64,000 nucleotides of DNA from Antedon mediterranea (taxonomy: Eukaryota > Echinodermata > Crinoidea > Comatulida > Antedonidae). Below the pieces are notes generated by a model. That model saw only the letters and a list, made by a program, of their open reading frames with translations, did not search any database and had not been told where the DNA came from. Positions within the stretch are counted from its first letter, which is position 1. Every line of letters begins with the position of its first letter. The stretch is from assembly GCF_964355755.1 (NCBI RefSeq), contig NC_092676.1, positions 17,096,288-17,160,287 on the forward strand, written 5' to 3'. Position numbers and translations under genes: made by a program. Of this stretch, positions 62,101 through 64,000 are shown one piece after another.

Positions 62101-63628
62101 CTATTTGCAATTGAAAAGTGTGTTTCAATTATTCACAGATCATTTCCATATCATATAGTACCAAAACATTACTATGATGATCCAGAAAATTGATAATGAG
62201 TTTATGTAGAGGGCGCTATTACTATTTTTTATTTTGTGTGATCTGATACCATAGTTATACATACTGTAGTAAAGTAGAATTCTAGAATTTAGAGCATTAA
62301 ACACGTTTATTTCAATTATTCACAGATCATTTCCGTGGAACACCGAAACATGAGTATGATGAGCCAGCAAATAATGATTATATGACAAGGATCTATACTC
62401 AAGTTCAACCAAATGGTACCAGTGGGAATGGATATTACACTGTGAGAGCAAGAAACTCGCCCAGTAACACGGATGAAAGCCTTTCATCCACTTTTGAAAA
62501 CCTTGACTTAAACTCAGAACTTATAATGACAAACAATTACAGCACGTGGACAAGTGCAATGAGATCAGAACGTTCACGAATGCGTTCCGAGTCGCCCTCT
62601 GCAAAGGAGTCGTTGAATCATAGAAGAGCGATGTCTACAGGAGGCGGGATGTCAGATAATTCTCCAGTGTATCAGAAGGAAGGAAAACACTCTCGTTCTG
62701 TTCGAACACAGGTAAAAACAAATGTAATGATTTTTTTATCAATCCTGTTTCATGACGTAACAACTCCACTCCTATAGACTTGTTTAACAATTTTTTTTAT
62801 GCATATGGAAACATACTCACATAATGTAGATAGTAATTAGCGCAAAGTTGTGTCTTGATGTCCTTACCAGGTACCCATTTTTATACTTGGGTATAGAGGC
62901 AAACGTAAGTGTCTTGCCTAAGGACACAAGAAATGCGACGAGCATTATTCAAATCAACAATCTAATTATCCATTCTCTCATTTATCAATCATAACATTGT
63001 AAGTCTTCATTTCATGTCATATCATCAACATTGTATCATTTATTTAATTTGTAGAAGAGTCTAGAAGAAGGGTCATCTAATACCCGAAGGTCATCTGGAA
63101 TTGAGGTTTGTAGGAATAATGGAATATTTTCTCTGGGTTTTTTTAAGTTCACACAAGGATCTTTTATATTCTCTAAGGCTCTTTCTACACTATCAAACTT
63201 TATGTGACAAAAACATGTGATCTGCCCATATATAGGCATGATGTTATATCACTATATATTTAGGCACATTACACTTTTTGGCAAACTATTTTGATAGTGT
63301 AGACAGAGTTTAAGGGTCTCTAATGGCAAATAGCTACCACCAAACAGTGCTCACAACAACAACAAGGGCTGTAGTAATCTCCTACTGTACTCTTCTGAAT
63401 GATACACTTGGTGTTTTAATTGCACACACATGACAATAGCAGAGGTTTGAGTGTACCGTAACCACTCAGCCACTTGACTCAACATTGCACTACTTAGGCT
63501 CAACCAAAGGATTTATCACTTTTTATTGATTGCTTGATATATCTATTGTTTTGATTTCTTAGAAATCTGGAGGCGTTTTAAAAAAATTGAAAAGGAAGAT
63601 TTCAAGCAGTGGTGTGAAACATACTGAG
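4667..63628 (+). CDS. SASH1-family adaptor with SAMD5-like N-terminus (spliced, 3' end outside window)
   Basis: Predicted scaffold/adaptor protein. Eleven exons, 4667-5155, 43580-43714, 44127-44182, 46297-46331, 51679-51768, 58155-58258, 61373-61432, 61747-61828, 62326-62711, 63055-63105 and 63563-63628, join with matching phases into 518 codons without a stop. Residues 1-163 resemble SAMD5: SAM domain at about 4-65, FTLEP block, and YPK..LKLMI block. Residues 164-208 resemble the SASH1 N-terminal helix region, with MEELRKRK and SQD. Later exons have the SASH1-like helical segment (about 275-303) and a basic LKKLKRKISSS stretch like the start of the SLY region. The SH3 and second SAM domains are expected beyond 64000. 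Vertebrates have SAMD5 and SASH1 as adjacent genes; here the exons can form one reading frame. Whether they are always co-spliced needs RNA. Confidence 0.8.
5156..6332. other. start of giant intron 1, nothing recognised
   Basis: AT-rich intron after the donor at 5156. The short ORFs here have no recognisable protein character. Confidence 0.6.
6333..6825. mobile_element. ~490-bp DNA element with long terminal inverted repeats
   Basis: The left end reads ATAATAGGGAGGTTTCGCAA then CCTTACAAATACGATAACTAAAACGGATAC. The reverse complement of the right end reads ATAATAGAAAGGTTTCGCAA then TCTTACGAAAAATACGATAACGAAAACGGATAC. The inverted repeats are about 50 bp and well matched. There is no transposase, and the superfamily is not assigned because the target duplication is unclear. 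Confidence 0.75.
6826..8750. other. intron, only a poly-C run
   Basis: AT-rich intron. A run of about 16 C occurs near 7303-7318. Otherwise I see no structure. Confidence 0.55.
8751..8880. repeat. 60-bp tandem repeat, about 2.2 copies
   Basis: TGTCATCATAAGTGACCATT recurs exactly 60 bp later (8751 and 8811), with a third partial start at 8871. The units differ at only a few bases. Confidence 0.85.
9117..9449. mobile_element. deletion derivative of the Harbinger-type element at 36355
   Basis: It shares modules in order with 36355..37304: GGCGTACAA, AGGAAAAGATTAGTGGA, CTGAACACTTGCTCTTACAACG, TAATATGGCCT, and the right end GGATCTGAACATACCC followed by TTA. The left end is GGCCTATGTTCAG. No coding sequence remains. 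The 82-codon minus ORF over 9365..9613 runs across the right end and is spurious. Confidence 0.65.
9450..10929. other. intron, ATCA microsatellite only
   Basis: A short (ATCA)n run lies near 9729-9750 and is followed by AT-rich sequence. It may be the remnant tail of an L2-type element. Nothing else is recognised. Confidence 0.5.
10930..10977 (+). CDS. candidate alternative first exon of the SASH1-like gene (16 codons)
   Basis: ATG in a good context (AAACCATG) begins MFSRKSFRKMFKNTLR and runs straight into AGG|GTAAGT, a near-perfect donor. An in-frame TAA lies five codons upstream. The exon ends in phase 0, as needed for the exon at 43580. The basic N-terminus is in the style of the short starts of SASH3/SAMSN1. 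No homology proof; it is a splice-logic prediction. Confidence 0.45.
11315..11379 (-). mobile_element. tRNA-derived SINE head, copy 1
   Basis: The minus strand carries an A box TGGTCTAATGG (11372-11362) and B box GTTCGAGTC (11332-11324) at tRNA spacing. The acceptor 3' strand does not pair with GCCCCAG, so this is not a functional tRNA. Confidence 0.65.
11496..11567 (-). mobile_element. tRNA-like SINE head, copy 2
   Basis: A 72-base cloverleaf-like segment: acceptor GCCCCAG with TTGGGGT, an anticodon stem TCTGC/GCAGA around a 7-base loop ATATCAA, and T arm GGTTCGTACC. The anticodon would be ATC, not a normal one, and the A box is damaged. It shares the loop region and the downstream TTGTTCAAAC with copy 1, so it is a repeat family and not a tRNA gene. 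Confidence 0.65.
11600..12332. other. intron, nothing recognised
   Basis: AT-rich sequence with many CTGTATACTGTAT-type stretches. No gene is seen. Confidence 0.5.
12333..12639 (-). mobile_element. 3' UTR and tail of the CR1-like element
   Basis: About 300 bp of untranslated sequence follows the stop codon, ending in AATAAATG then (GAAA)n at 12335-12349 (minus-strand sense). This is the microsatellite-like tail usual for CR1/L2 elements. Target duplications are not clear. Confidence 0.65.
12640..16179 (-). CDS. CR1/L2-type non-LTR retrotransposon polyprotein with N-terminal 2A motif
   Basis: A single uninterrupted ORF of 1179 codons. Residues about 134-195 form a Cys/His PHD-like finger. 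Residues about 230-440 are an APE endonuclease (LHLNTRS, SETW, VGDFN, GLSDHL). Residues about 680-960 are the reverse transcriptase, with GNYRPIS, DLKKAFDTVDH, GVPQGSILGPLLF and catalytic YADD at 901-904. A C-terminal LWN-like block (REWNNLP) follows. GDIESNPGP at residues 117-125 is a 2A ribosome-skipping motif. The better start may be M23 (16113), with A/G context, which begins MAGSMNGIFLALSLYVMVL, a signal-peptide-like hydrophobic stretch. The intact frame suggests recent insertion. Clade within the Jockey/CR1/L2 group is not resolved. Confidence 0.95.
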   Translation of the reverse strand: MFSASTIGECTFPFYLCIRIHHMAGSMNGIFLALSLYVMVLKRSHHHLEHEQVIHKLCPSSIYLDNHTSKDFQNVVGECYTYLFTSTKKFSHYDYNLHRNPRQLACRTLIICLLWCGDIESNPGPANVPVSNNCCGKCQRRVTTRSRAISCDECNKWTHIKCTDGFMTPKRYKYIVNNNTEFDYVCVECSWKHLPFDSCGNHNDDIGLRTPPPLFNYNVAPEDFMRFKQKGIHILHLNTRSMIPKLLELRDIAYKSKAGIISISETWIDDSVSDNEIKIEGYSVLRRDRDRKGGGVCTYIRDDIAFNRRSDIESDEAEVLWIELILPKTKPIIIGTCYRPPKQTNFLTLFENMLSKIGMDSELIVVGDFNICTLTKSSLLNSYNQILSMFSLSNKVTEPTRICPTVASCLDHILCNNENKISQSGTIATGLSDHLMTFCTRKTIKLKFNGHKNVYIRSLKNYTVDQFRNILIDIDWSVVTSIGDVNEALYKFNALLLAAIDSIAPLKNIRMKQRTEPWLTREILQDIETRDKLLNMYNKNKNNTDLLIQFRKLRNKIQRDINKAKSNHLLNKAEENKNNPKKLWKMFKGLGYSNTSKDSAKTVIDLPNGTKCFDPAKIASCFNEYFTTIAANLVSKLPSPKNVYDCTSSKLKDFYRTVSGNNFMLNSVDEDFIYSELNKLNATKSTGVDKIPPRFIKDGAEILKVPITYIINLSISTSTVPEDMKKAKVIPLYKKGSRTDIGNYRPISILSTMSKILEKAVFIQIEKYLTENNVLYKYQSGFRAAFSTDTCLIDLVDSLKTQTSKGNFSGMVLVDLKKAFDTVDHDILCNKLKLMGIGSIEWFKSYLSIRKQIVTVDDHCSQSCTVTCGVPQGSILGPLLFLCFVNDMVTCIDPDCKLLLYADDSAIVYSHRNPDIISKKLGSTLDSLCDWLVDNKLTINLDKTECILFGSKRKTKNVNNFNVSTNGNNINTSNCVKYLGIEIDQNLTCSEYACKTIKKINNRLKFMYRQRKILSCKNRKLLCSALIQCVFDYAASSWFCGTSKAIQRKLQIAQNKMVRLIKGVEPRRHIGADQLDDYGLLNVKYRVKFLQISQVHKIFMGRSASYLNENFRRVNNLHGHFTRGSKLNFVVPKVQGIECNTFYFNAIREWNNLPDYIKQISNTSKFKTELKQYYKIKHR
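16180..16740 (-). mobile_element. probable 5' UTR of the CR1-like element with a 23-bp triple repeat
   Basis: Sequence upstream of the ORF is more GC-balanced than the surrounding intron. About three units of a 23-24-bp repeat (ACAGCAGGTTAAAATTC type) lie at 16460-16530. The 5' end of the element is estimated near 16740 from the composition change. Confidence 0.45.
16838..17075. mobile_element. 238-bp MITE with TA target duplication
   Basis: The left end CCTGGATAAACCGACAATAG and the inverted right end CCTGGATAAACCAACAATAG match over about 23 bp. TA flanks both sides, as for Tc1/mariner-type insertions. Partial copies lie at 24905-25020, 27545-27600 and 41404-41480, sharing the internal ACTACCAACA..TTTGTGTAATT block. 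Confidence 0.75.
17556..17679 (+). pseudogene. 5S rRNA-derived sequence
   Basis: About 124 bases, 5S length, with many substitutions but preserved internal control regions. Read as the head of the SINE. Confidence 0.8.
17556..18000 (+). mobile_element. composite SINE: 5S rRNA-like head plus tRNA-like unit plus tail
   Basis: Bases 17556-17679 match 5S rRNA from ACGGCCATAC through GAAGTTAAGCAATGTTGGGC and GGATGGGAGAC to GGGTGCTGTATACT, with box A, IE and box C recognisable. It is followed at once by a tRNA-like unit: A box TGGTGTAATGG (17689-17699) and B box-like GTTCGAGGT (17730-17738). A SINE body follows (GGCAAGATGCTTTACTC, GTTGGTCCCATGT, TGCACGTTAAAGAAC, AGGGGATCG). Differences from 5S and the attached body argue against a working 5S gene. 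Confidence 0.8.
19747..20045. repeat. (ATC)n/(GAT)n microsatellite
   Basis: About 300 bp of imperfect CAT/ATC trinucleotides, giving spurious His/Ser-rich and Asp/Met-rich ORFs on the two strands. Confidence 0.95.
20426..20497. repeat. long hairpin, arms about 33 bp
   Basis: AAATAAATGTTTACTTTTTT pairs with the inverted AAAAAAGTTAACATTTATTT around a short loop at CCAGTTTCAAGTACTGG. A poly-C run lies at about 20322-20337. Confidence 0.85.
20500..23550. other. intron, nothing recognised
   Basis: Long AT-rich intron without convincing coding or repeat structure. Confidence 0.5.
23560..23690. repeat. ~130-bp inverted repeat
   Basis: GAATGTTTATGAGTGCAATGG..ACAAATAATT on the left pairs with the reverse complement GAATGTTTTTATATTCGTGC..AATGGAACAAATAATTC on the right, around a loop of about 45 bp. 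Confidence 0.7.
24905..25020 (-). mobile_element. partial copy of the 16838 MITE
   Basis: It contains AGGCTAATTGTCGGTATATC then CAGG/TA, the MITE terminus, and the linked TTTGTTTGTGTAATTTTTTT internal block on its other side. Confidence 0.5.
26758..27118. repeat. 180-bp tandem duplication
   Basis: CTTCTTATAAACCTGTT occurs at about 26762 and 26942. Both units continue through TTATTTCATATT..ACTGT..TAATTATAATATTT, CCATGCAGTTATTTA and AAGATGGAAATATGTA. Confidence 0.85.
29390..30030. repeat. highly diverged tandem repeat, about 190-bp units
   Basis: Recurring weak modules: TTCATAAATTCCTGC / GAGTTCCTTGCTAG / GAGTTCCTTTGCC, TTTAGTATGAAAT, ACTCAGTTRTGGTATCA and CATTTTAG-AAC. This is recognisable only by order, so confidence is moderate. 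Confidence 0.45.
30231..30570 (-). pseudogene. 5'-truncated L2/CR1-type retrotransposon 3' end
   Basis: The minus strand encodes 86 open codons matching the C-terminus of L2-type reverse transcriptase proteins: SWGDRTFSVAGPRLWNHLP and FKSLLKTHLF before the stop. A structured 3' UTR (AGCGCCA..TGGCGCT hairpin) and a terminal (GATT)n tail at 30231-30248 follow. The Met at 30564 is not a real start; the element is cut at its 5' side. Confidence 0.85.
31322..31399 (+). CDS. candidate alternative first exon of the SASH1-like gene (26 codons)
   Basis: ATG begins MSRSVMSQNGDSSFYENG and runs 26 codons to AAG|GTGATA, in phase 0. An in-frame TGA lies three codons upstream. The donor is weak (no G at +5), and 26 open codons can arise by chance in this composition. 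It is listed because the phase fits exon 43580. Confidence 0.25.
31400..34112. other. intron, nothing recognised
   Basis: AT-rich intron with homopolymer runs. No supported feature. Confidence 0.5.
34113..34424. mobile_element. possible 312-bp MITE bounded by TACTCGGGGTAC inverted repeats
   Basis: A perfect 12-bp inverted repeat (34113-34124 and 34413-34424) encloses GC-richer DNA with a CRE-like TGACGTCA at 34385. No target duplication is clear. Confidence 0.4.
34550..35330. repeat. diverged ~90-100-bp tandem repeat
   Basis: The module ATTTTGAGGAAAATCCAAGT, followed by a TTGATAGGAAGGGTGCATTT-like module, recurs at least six times with decaying spacing. Confidence 0.65.
35331..36351. other. 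intron, nothing recognised
   Basis: AT-rich intron without a supported feature. Confidence 0.5.
36355..37304 (+). mobile_element. 950-bp PIF/Harbinger-type element with TAA target duplication
   Basis: The terminal inverted repeats GGGCCTGTTCAGACCTACGG and GGGTATGTTCAGACCTACGG continue through AGTTATGCTTTCGTAT, with about 34 of 36 matching. TAA flanks both ends (36352-36354, 37305-37307), the PIF/Harbinger signature. Inside is a Myb-like gene remnant but no transposase, so the element is non-autonomous. Confidence 0.9.
36728..37107 (+). pseudogene. Myb/SANT-like DNA-binding protein remnant of the Harbinger-type element
   Basis: ATG at 36728 gives 58 codons (SSKRAHWRETKVKYLISLWG, SPEFRDRLE, SVFNDMADTLA) to TAA at 36902. 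The homologous continuation follows in another frame as SYKAAKDRVNKSGAGASTGF, then ENFSAINDILGHRPNINP. This is the usual second half of the Myb-like accessory protein of Harbinger elements. A frameshift near 36900 therefore breaks the gene. In intact elements this protein helps transposase bind the ends and enter the nucleus. Confidence 0.75.
38060..38330. mobile_element. decayed SINE body
   Basis: TGCACTTTAAGAACCC..TTTTGGGATAGGGGATCACC resembles the tail of the SINE at 17556 (TGCACGTTAAAGAAC..AGTAGGGGATCGTCTCCCGG). No promoter head is recognisable. Confidence 0.45.
38965..39523. repeat. 559-bp long inverted repeat made of ~20-bp monomers
   Basis: CTTAGCTATCAGTCTTTTCA at the left pairs with the right end GACTGATAGCTAAG. 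Block order is mirrored inward: AAACGACCACACAT, CAACCATCTCTGTT, CTCATAATCGACCACCTCT, GATCACCTCCTCTCATAA. Within the arms a GACCACCTCTYGTAAG-type monomer recurs. It is non-coding. Confidence 0.85.
39545..39775. repeat. array of TACATWAGC units
   Basis: About ten copies of CTACATTAGCTGG / CTACATAAGCTGTTG / CTACATTAGCGGTTG at irregular 20-40-bp spacing, directly right of the long inverted repeat. Confidence 0.8.
40650..40717 (-). mobile_element. tRNA-derived SINE head, copy 3 (decayed)
   Basis: It shares TACCTTCTGCTTGATATGCA and the downstream GATATTGTTCAAA with the copies at 11315 and 11496. A and B boxes are damaged. Confidence 0.5.
41404..41480 (+). mobile_element. partial copy of the 16838 MITE
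   Basis: CTAGCTTACATGGATAAACC then AACAATAGCC, followed by TTCTCCTCTAGGAGCAAGATAT, matches the left end of the MITE. A further fragment (CTTACCTGGATAAACAGACA) is at 27541. Confidence 0.6.
42482..42516. repeat. perfect 35-bp palindrome
   Basis: AAAATAATGATCACCTA, one T, then the exact reverse complement. Contains two TGATCA sites. No neighbouring gene explains it. Confidence 0.9.
43580..43714 (+). CDS. SASH1-like gene exon 2
   Basis: The acceptor ACCGTAG ends at 43579 and the donor CAG|GTACTA follows 43714. 45 codons, phase 0 to 0. It reads DGSSGTLEELAQTLASQFST and then NYNDVLEKMEELRKRKFSQD. It aligns with the SASH1 N-terminal segment DGSLGNIDDLAQ...MEELRKRRVSQD. This is the key match identifying the family. 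Human SASH1 has the equivalent exon start in phase 0. Confidence 0.93.
44127..44182 (+). CDS. SASH1-like gene exon 3
   Basis: The poly-T/TTGCAG acceptor and AG|GTAAGG donor are good. It reads RKSEDDMNPDIQSVGSSH(R), phase 0 to 2, a Ser/acidic linker. Confidence 0.85.
45937..46063 (+). CDS. candidate alternative terminal exon of the SASH1-like gene
   Basis: After an acceptor GATTACAG, the frame set by exon 3 (phase 2) stays open for 41 codons: VFIKSNLHREAVTVSRKPRS then LSHIESVSILSGNSLSAPRC, then TAA. AATAAA lies at 46072-46077. The stretch is clearly GC-richer than the surrounding intron. Inclusion would end the protein before the SLY/SH3 parts. The poly(A) signal is unusually close to the stop. 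Confidence 0.35.
46297..46331 (+). CDS. SASH1-like gene exon 4 (35-bp microexon)
   Basis: TTTTAG acceptor, G|GTAGGT donor, phase 2 to 1. It reads STNSSRKDSDPP, Ser-rich. Only this phase connects exon 3 with exon 5. Confidence 0.8.
46332..49550. other. intron, nothing recognised
   Basis: AT-rich intron. Two overlapping ORFs at 47757..48217 have no recognisable domain and odd composition. Confidence 0.5.
49551..51190. repeat. 25-bp minisatellite, about 65 copies
   Basis: Plus-strand unit TTTTGGCAGCGCATCTTCTTGCTTC. Because 25 is not divisible by 3, the repeat is read through in all frames and makes spurious ORFs of up to 562 codons on both strands, with a 25-residue period. The main variants are at the single CpG (CG, TG or CA), plus TTGC/TTTC and TTCGTGC. 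It lies in intron 4 of the SASH1-like gene. Confidence 0.97.
51679..51768 (+). CDS. SASH1-like gene exon 5
   Basis: ATTTTCAG acceptor, G|GTGAAC donor, phase 1 to 1. It reads ETPPSAQRKSSFFSLFGRRA then RSQTQAQCQK, a basic/aromatic stretch in the place of the human SASH1 KYFWQNFRKNQKG region. Confidence 0.85.
51769..54300. other. intron, nothing recognised
   Basis: AT-rich intron. The short ORFs have no protein character. Confidence 0.5.
54310..54830. repeat. 14-bp minisatellite (GTAGATTCAATCTT)
   Basis: A near-perfect core at about 54410-54545, with diverged copies on both sides (GATTAAAACTTTTG, GAATTTAATCTTGT). Confidence 0.93.
54966..55019. repeat. imperfect hairpin
   Basis: CTTTCATACCAAAACA pairs with TGTTTTGGTGTGAAAG, and the inner part holds AACTCCGGAGTT. 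Confidence 0.7.
55029..55850. mobile_element. repeat element region with GTGCGTCTTATACACCGA ends
   Basis: GTGCGTCTTATACACCGAAC occurs near 55040, a variant near 55746, and GTGCGTCTTATACAC..GTGCGACTTATACACCGAAATATACGGTA near 55803-55850, all in the same direction. GC-richer, CpG-containing DNA lies between them. An interspersed element is likely, but the class is not assigned. Confidence 0.45.
57361..57751. mobile_element. ~390-bp element with ~50-bp inverted repeats enclosing a tRNA-like sequence
   Basis: The left end GGCTGCCTCTACGCCTAGTC matches the reverse complement of the right end, GGCTGCATCTACGCCTAGTT, continuing through AGATTCTATAT. Inside, 57476-57558 resembles a tRNA (GATGGCTGAATGGG and GGTTTCGAAACTC). 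Confidence 0.65.
58155..58258 (+). CDS. SASH1-like gene exon 6
   Basis: TTTTTCAG acceptor, AAG|GTATAA donor, phase 1 to 0. It reads (D)TFRANESTMTEADILKLLND then VKEGRLSQEDAWEK. It aligns with SASH1 [29 protein letters not shown], a conserved helical segment. Confidence 0.9.
58259..61372. other. intron; one GC-rich hairpin
   Basis: AT-rich intron with a poly-C run near 58701. An imperfect hairpin CTAGATGGCACGCTCGC..GCTCGCGTACCATCTAG lies at 59721-59757. No gene seen. Confidence 0.55.
61373..61432 (+). CDS. SASH1-like gene exon 7
   Basis: Poly-T/TTAG acceptor, GAA|GTAAGC donor, 20 codons, phase 0 to 0: MKSHEDRQKPVEELLYSVDE. Confidence 0.82.
61747..61828 (+). CDS. SASH1-like gene exon 8
   Basis: TTTTTCAG acceptor, G|GTTTGT donor, phase 0 to 1. 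It reads MDCQSSYKPGKQKKKKADEP then GFIMLNQ, a lysine-rich patch and possible nuclear localisation signal. Confidence 0.82.
62118..62200 (+). pseudogene. decayed tandem copy of the start of exon 9
   Basis: TTTCAATTATTCACAGATCA then TTTCC, and further on AAACATTACTATGATGATCC, repeat the acceptor and first ~55 bases of exon 9, 187 bp upstream. In the frame of exon 8 the copy hits TAG at the seventh codon. The splice acceptor itself is intact. Confidence 0.8.
62326..62711 (+). CDS. SASH1-like gene exon 9
   Basis: ATTCACAG acceptor and CAG|GTAAAA donor, phase 1 to 0, 386 bp. It encodes DHFRGTPKHEYDEPANNDYM and then a long Ser/Arg/Asn-rich, probably disordered region with candidate phosphosites (SRMRSESPSAKESL, RRAMSTGGG, DNSPVY). 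EYDEP and NDY are tyrosine motifs of SH2-ligand type. Confidence 0.88.
62860..62985 (-). mobile_element. tRNA-derived SINE fragment
   Basis: The plus strand reads TACCAGGTACCCATTTTTAT then ACTTGGGTATAGAGGCAA..GTGTCTTGCCTAAGGACACA, the reverse complement of a SINE body common in marine animals (CTTAGGCAAGACACTT). The head is degraded. Confidence 0.65.
63055..63105 (+). CDS. SASH1-like gene exon 10
   Basis: TTTGTAG acceptor, GAG|GTTTGT donor, 17 codons, phase 0 to 0: KSLEEGSSNTRRSSGIE. Confidence 0.78.
63173..63316 (+). mobile_element. MITE, copy 2 of the family at 1645
   Basis: CTCTTTCTACACTATCAAA at the left is inverted at the right as TTTTGATAGTGTAGACAGAG. Internal ACTTTATGTGACA and TGTGATCTGCCCATAT are shared with copy 1. 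Confidence 0.7.
63563..63628 (+). CDS. SASH1-like gene exon 11 (start of SLY-like basic region)
   Basis: TTTCTTAG acceptor, GAG|GTGAGA donor, 22 codons, phase 0 to 0: KSGGVLKKLKRKISSSGVKH plus TE. Resembles the LGKKVKSVKETMRKR stretch that begins the SLY domain. Bases 63629-64000 are intron with nothing recognised. Confidence 0.82.
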
Positions 63629-64000
63629 GTGAGAAAATTAACTTTATATTTATATATTTTTGCAAATACTCTTTTGAAAAATAACACAATAATTATTTAA
63701 AAGCTTCAGATGTTTTTAAATGTTTTGATTTTATTGGTTTCTGTCAAGATGTTATTTTTAAGAATGTTTCTTTAAAAAAAAACAGCAACAATGCACCCTC
63801 TTGGGCTGGCGTTGTTTGTTCGTTGTCGATTCCATTTTGTATTGAGTTATTATTAAGAGTCCTTAAAATACATTATTCGCATTAAAGGTCTATGTGTGAT
63901 CTGTAGAGTTGTGGCATATAAACAAACCAATTTAAAGTGGGTTTCATGGAAAGGATTTATTGCACATTAGAAAATGGAGATAAACTTTTATTATAAAATG

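Overview
The window reads as nuclear DNA of an invertebrate deuterostome, most likely an echinoderm. It is AT-rich, has long introns with GT-AG junctions, and is full of CR1/L2-type retrotransposons, 5S/tRNA-derived SINEs, MITEs, a Harbinger-type element and minisatellites. The echinoderm guess rests on the sequence style and on a 2A-bearing APE-type retrotransposon, a type known from sea urchins. It is an inference, not a proof.

Two host genes sit head to head. On the minus strand (278..2565 coding, plus a probable non-coding first exon ending at 3502) is an SRSF3/SRSF7-type SR splicing factor. It has one RRM, a Gly/Arg linker and the start of an RS domain, and it continues past base 1. Its second visible intron holds a GC-richer segment (about 735..1039) that looks like an in-frame poison exon. 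On the plus strand, from 4667 to beyond 64000, is a very large gene of the SASH1 family. Its first exon encodes a SAMD5-like protein almost completely (SAM domain plus the conserved C-terminal block). It ends in phase 0 and can splice in frame over about 38 kb to SASH1-type exons. Eleven exons (4667, 43580, 44127, 46297, 51679, 58155, 61373, 61747, 62326, 63055, 63563) join with matching phases into 518 open codons. The SH3 and second SAM domains expected of a SASH1 protein must lie to the right of the window.

The giant first intron (5156..43579) is mostly mobile and repetitive DNA. It holds an uninterrupted CR1-like element on the minus strand (ORF 12640..16179) with PHD-like finger, APE endonuclease, reverse transcriptase and an N-terminal 2A motif; a composite 5S rRNA + tRNA SINE (17556..18000) inside a ~200-bp repeat field; a 950-bp PIF/Harbinger-type element with TAA target duplication (36355..37304) and a deletion derivative of it (9117..9449); an L2-like 3' end (30231..30570); several MITEs; and a 559-bp inverted repeat (38965..39523). 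Two short ATG-initiated segments (10930..10977 and 31322..31399) end in phase 0 at donor sites and could be alternative first exons.

Later introns of the SASH1-like gene carry a 25-bp minisatellite of about 65 copies (49551..51190) that creates spurious long ORFs in several frames, a 14-bp minisatellite (54310..54830), a candidate alternative terminal exon (45937..46063), and a decayed tandem copy of an exon start (62118..62200). Areas not listed separately are AT-rich intron in which I see no gene.
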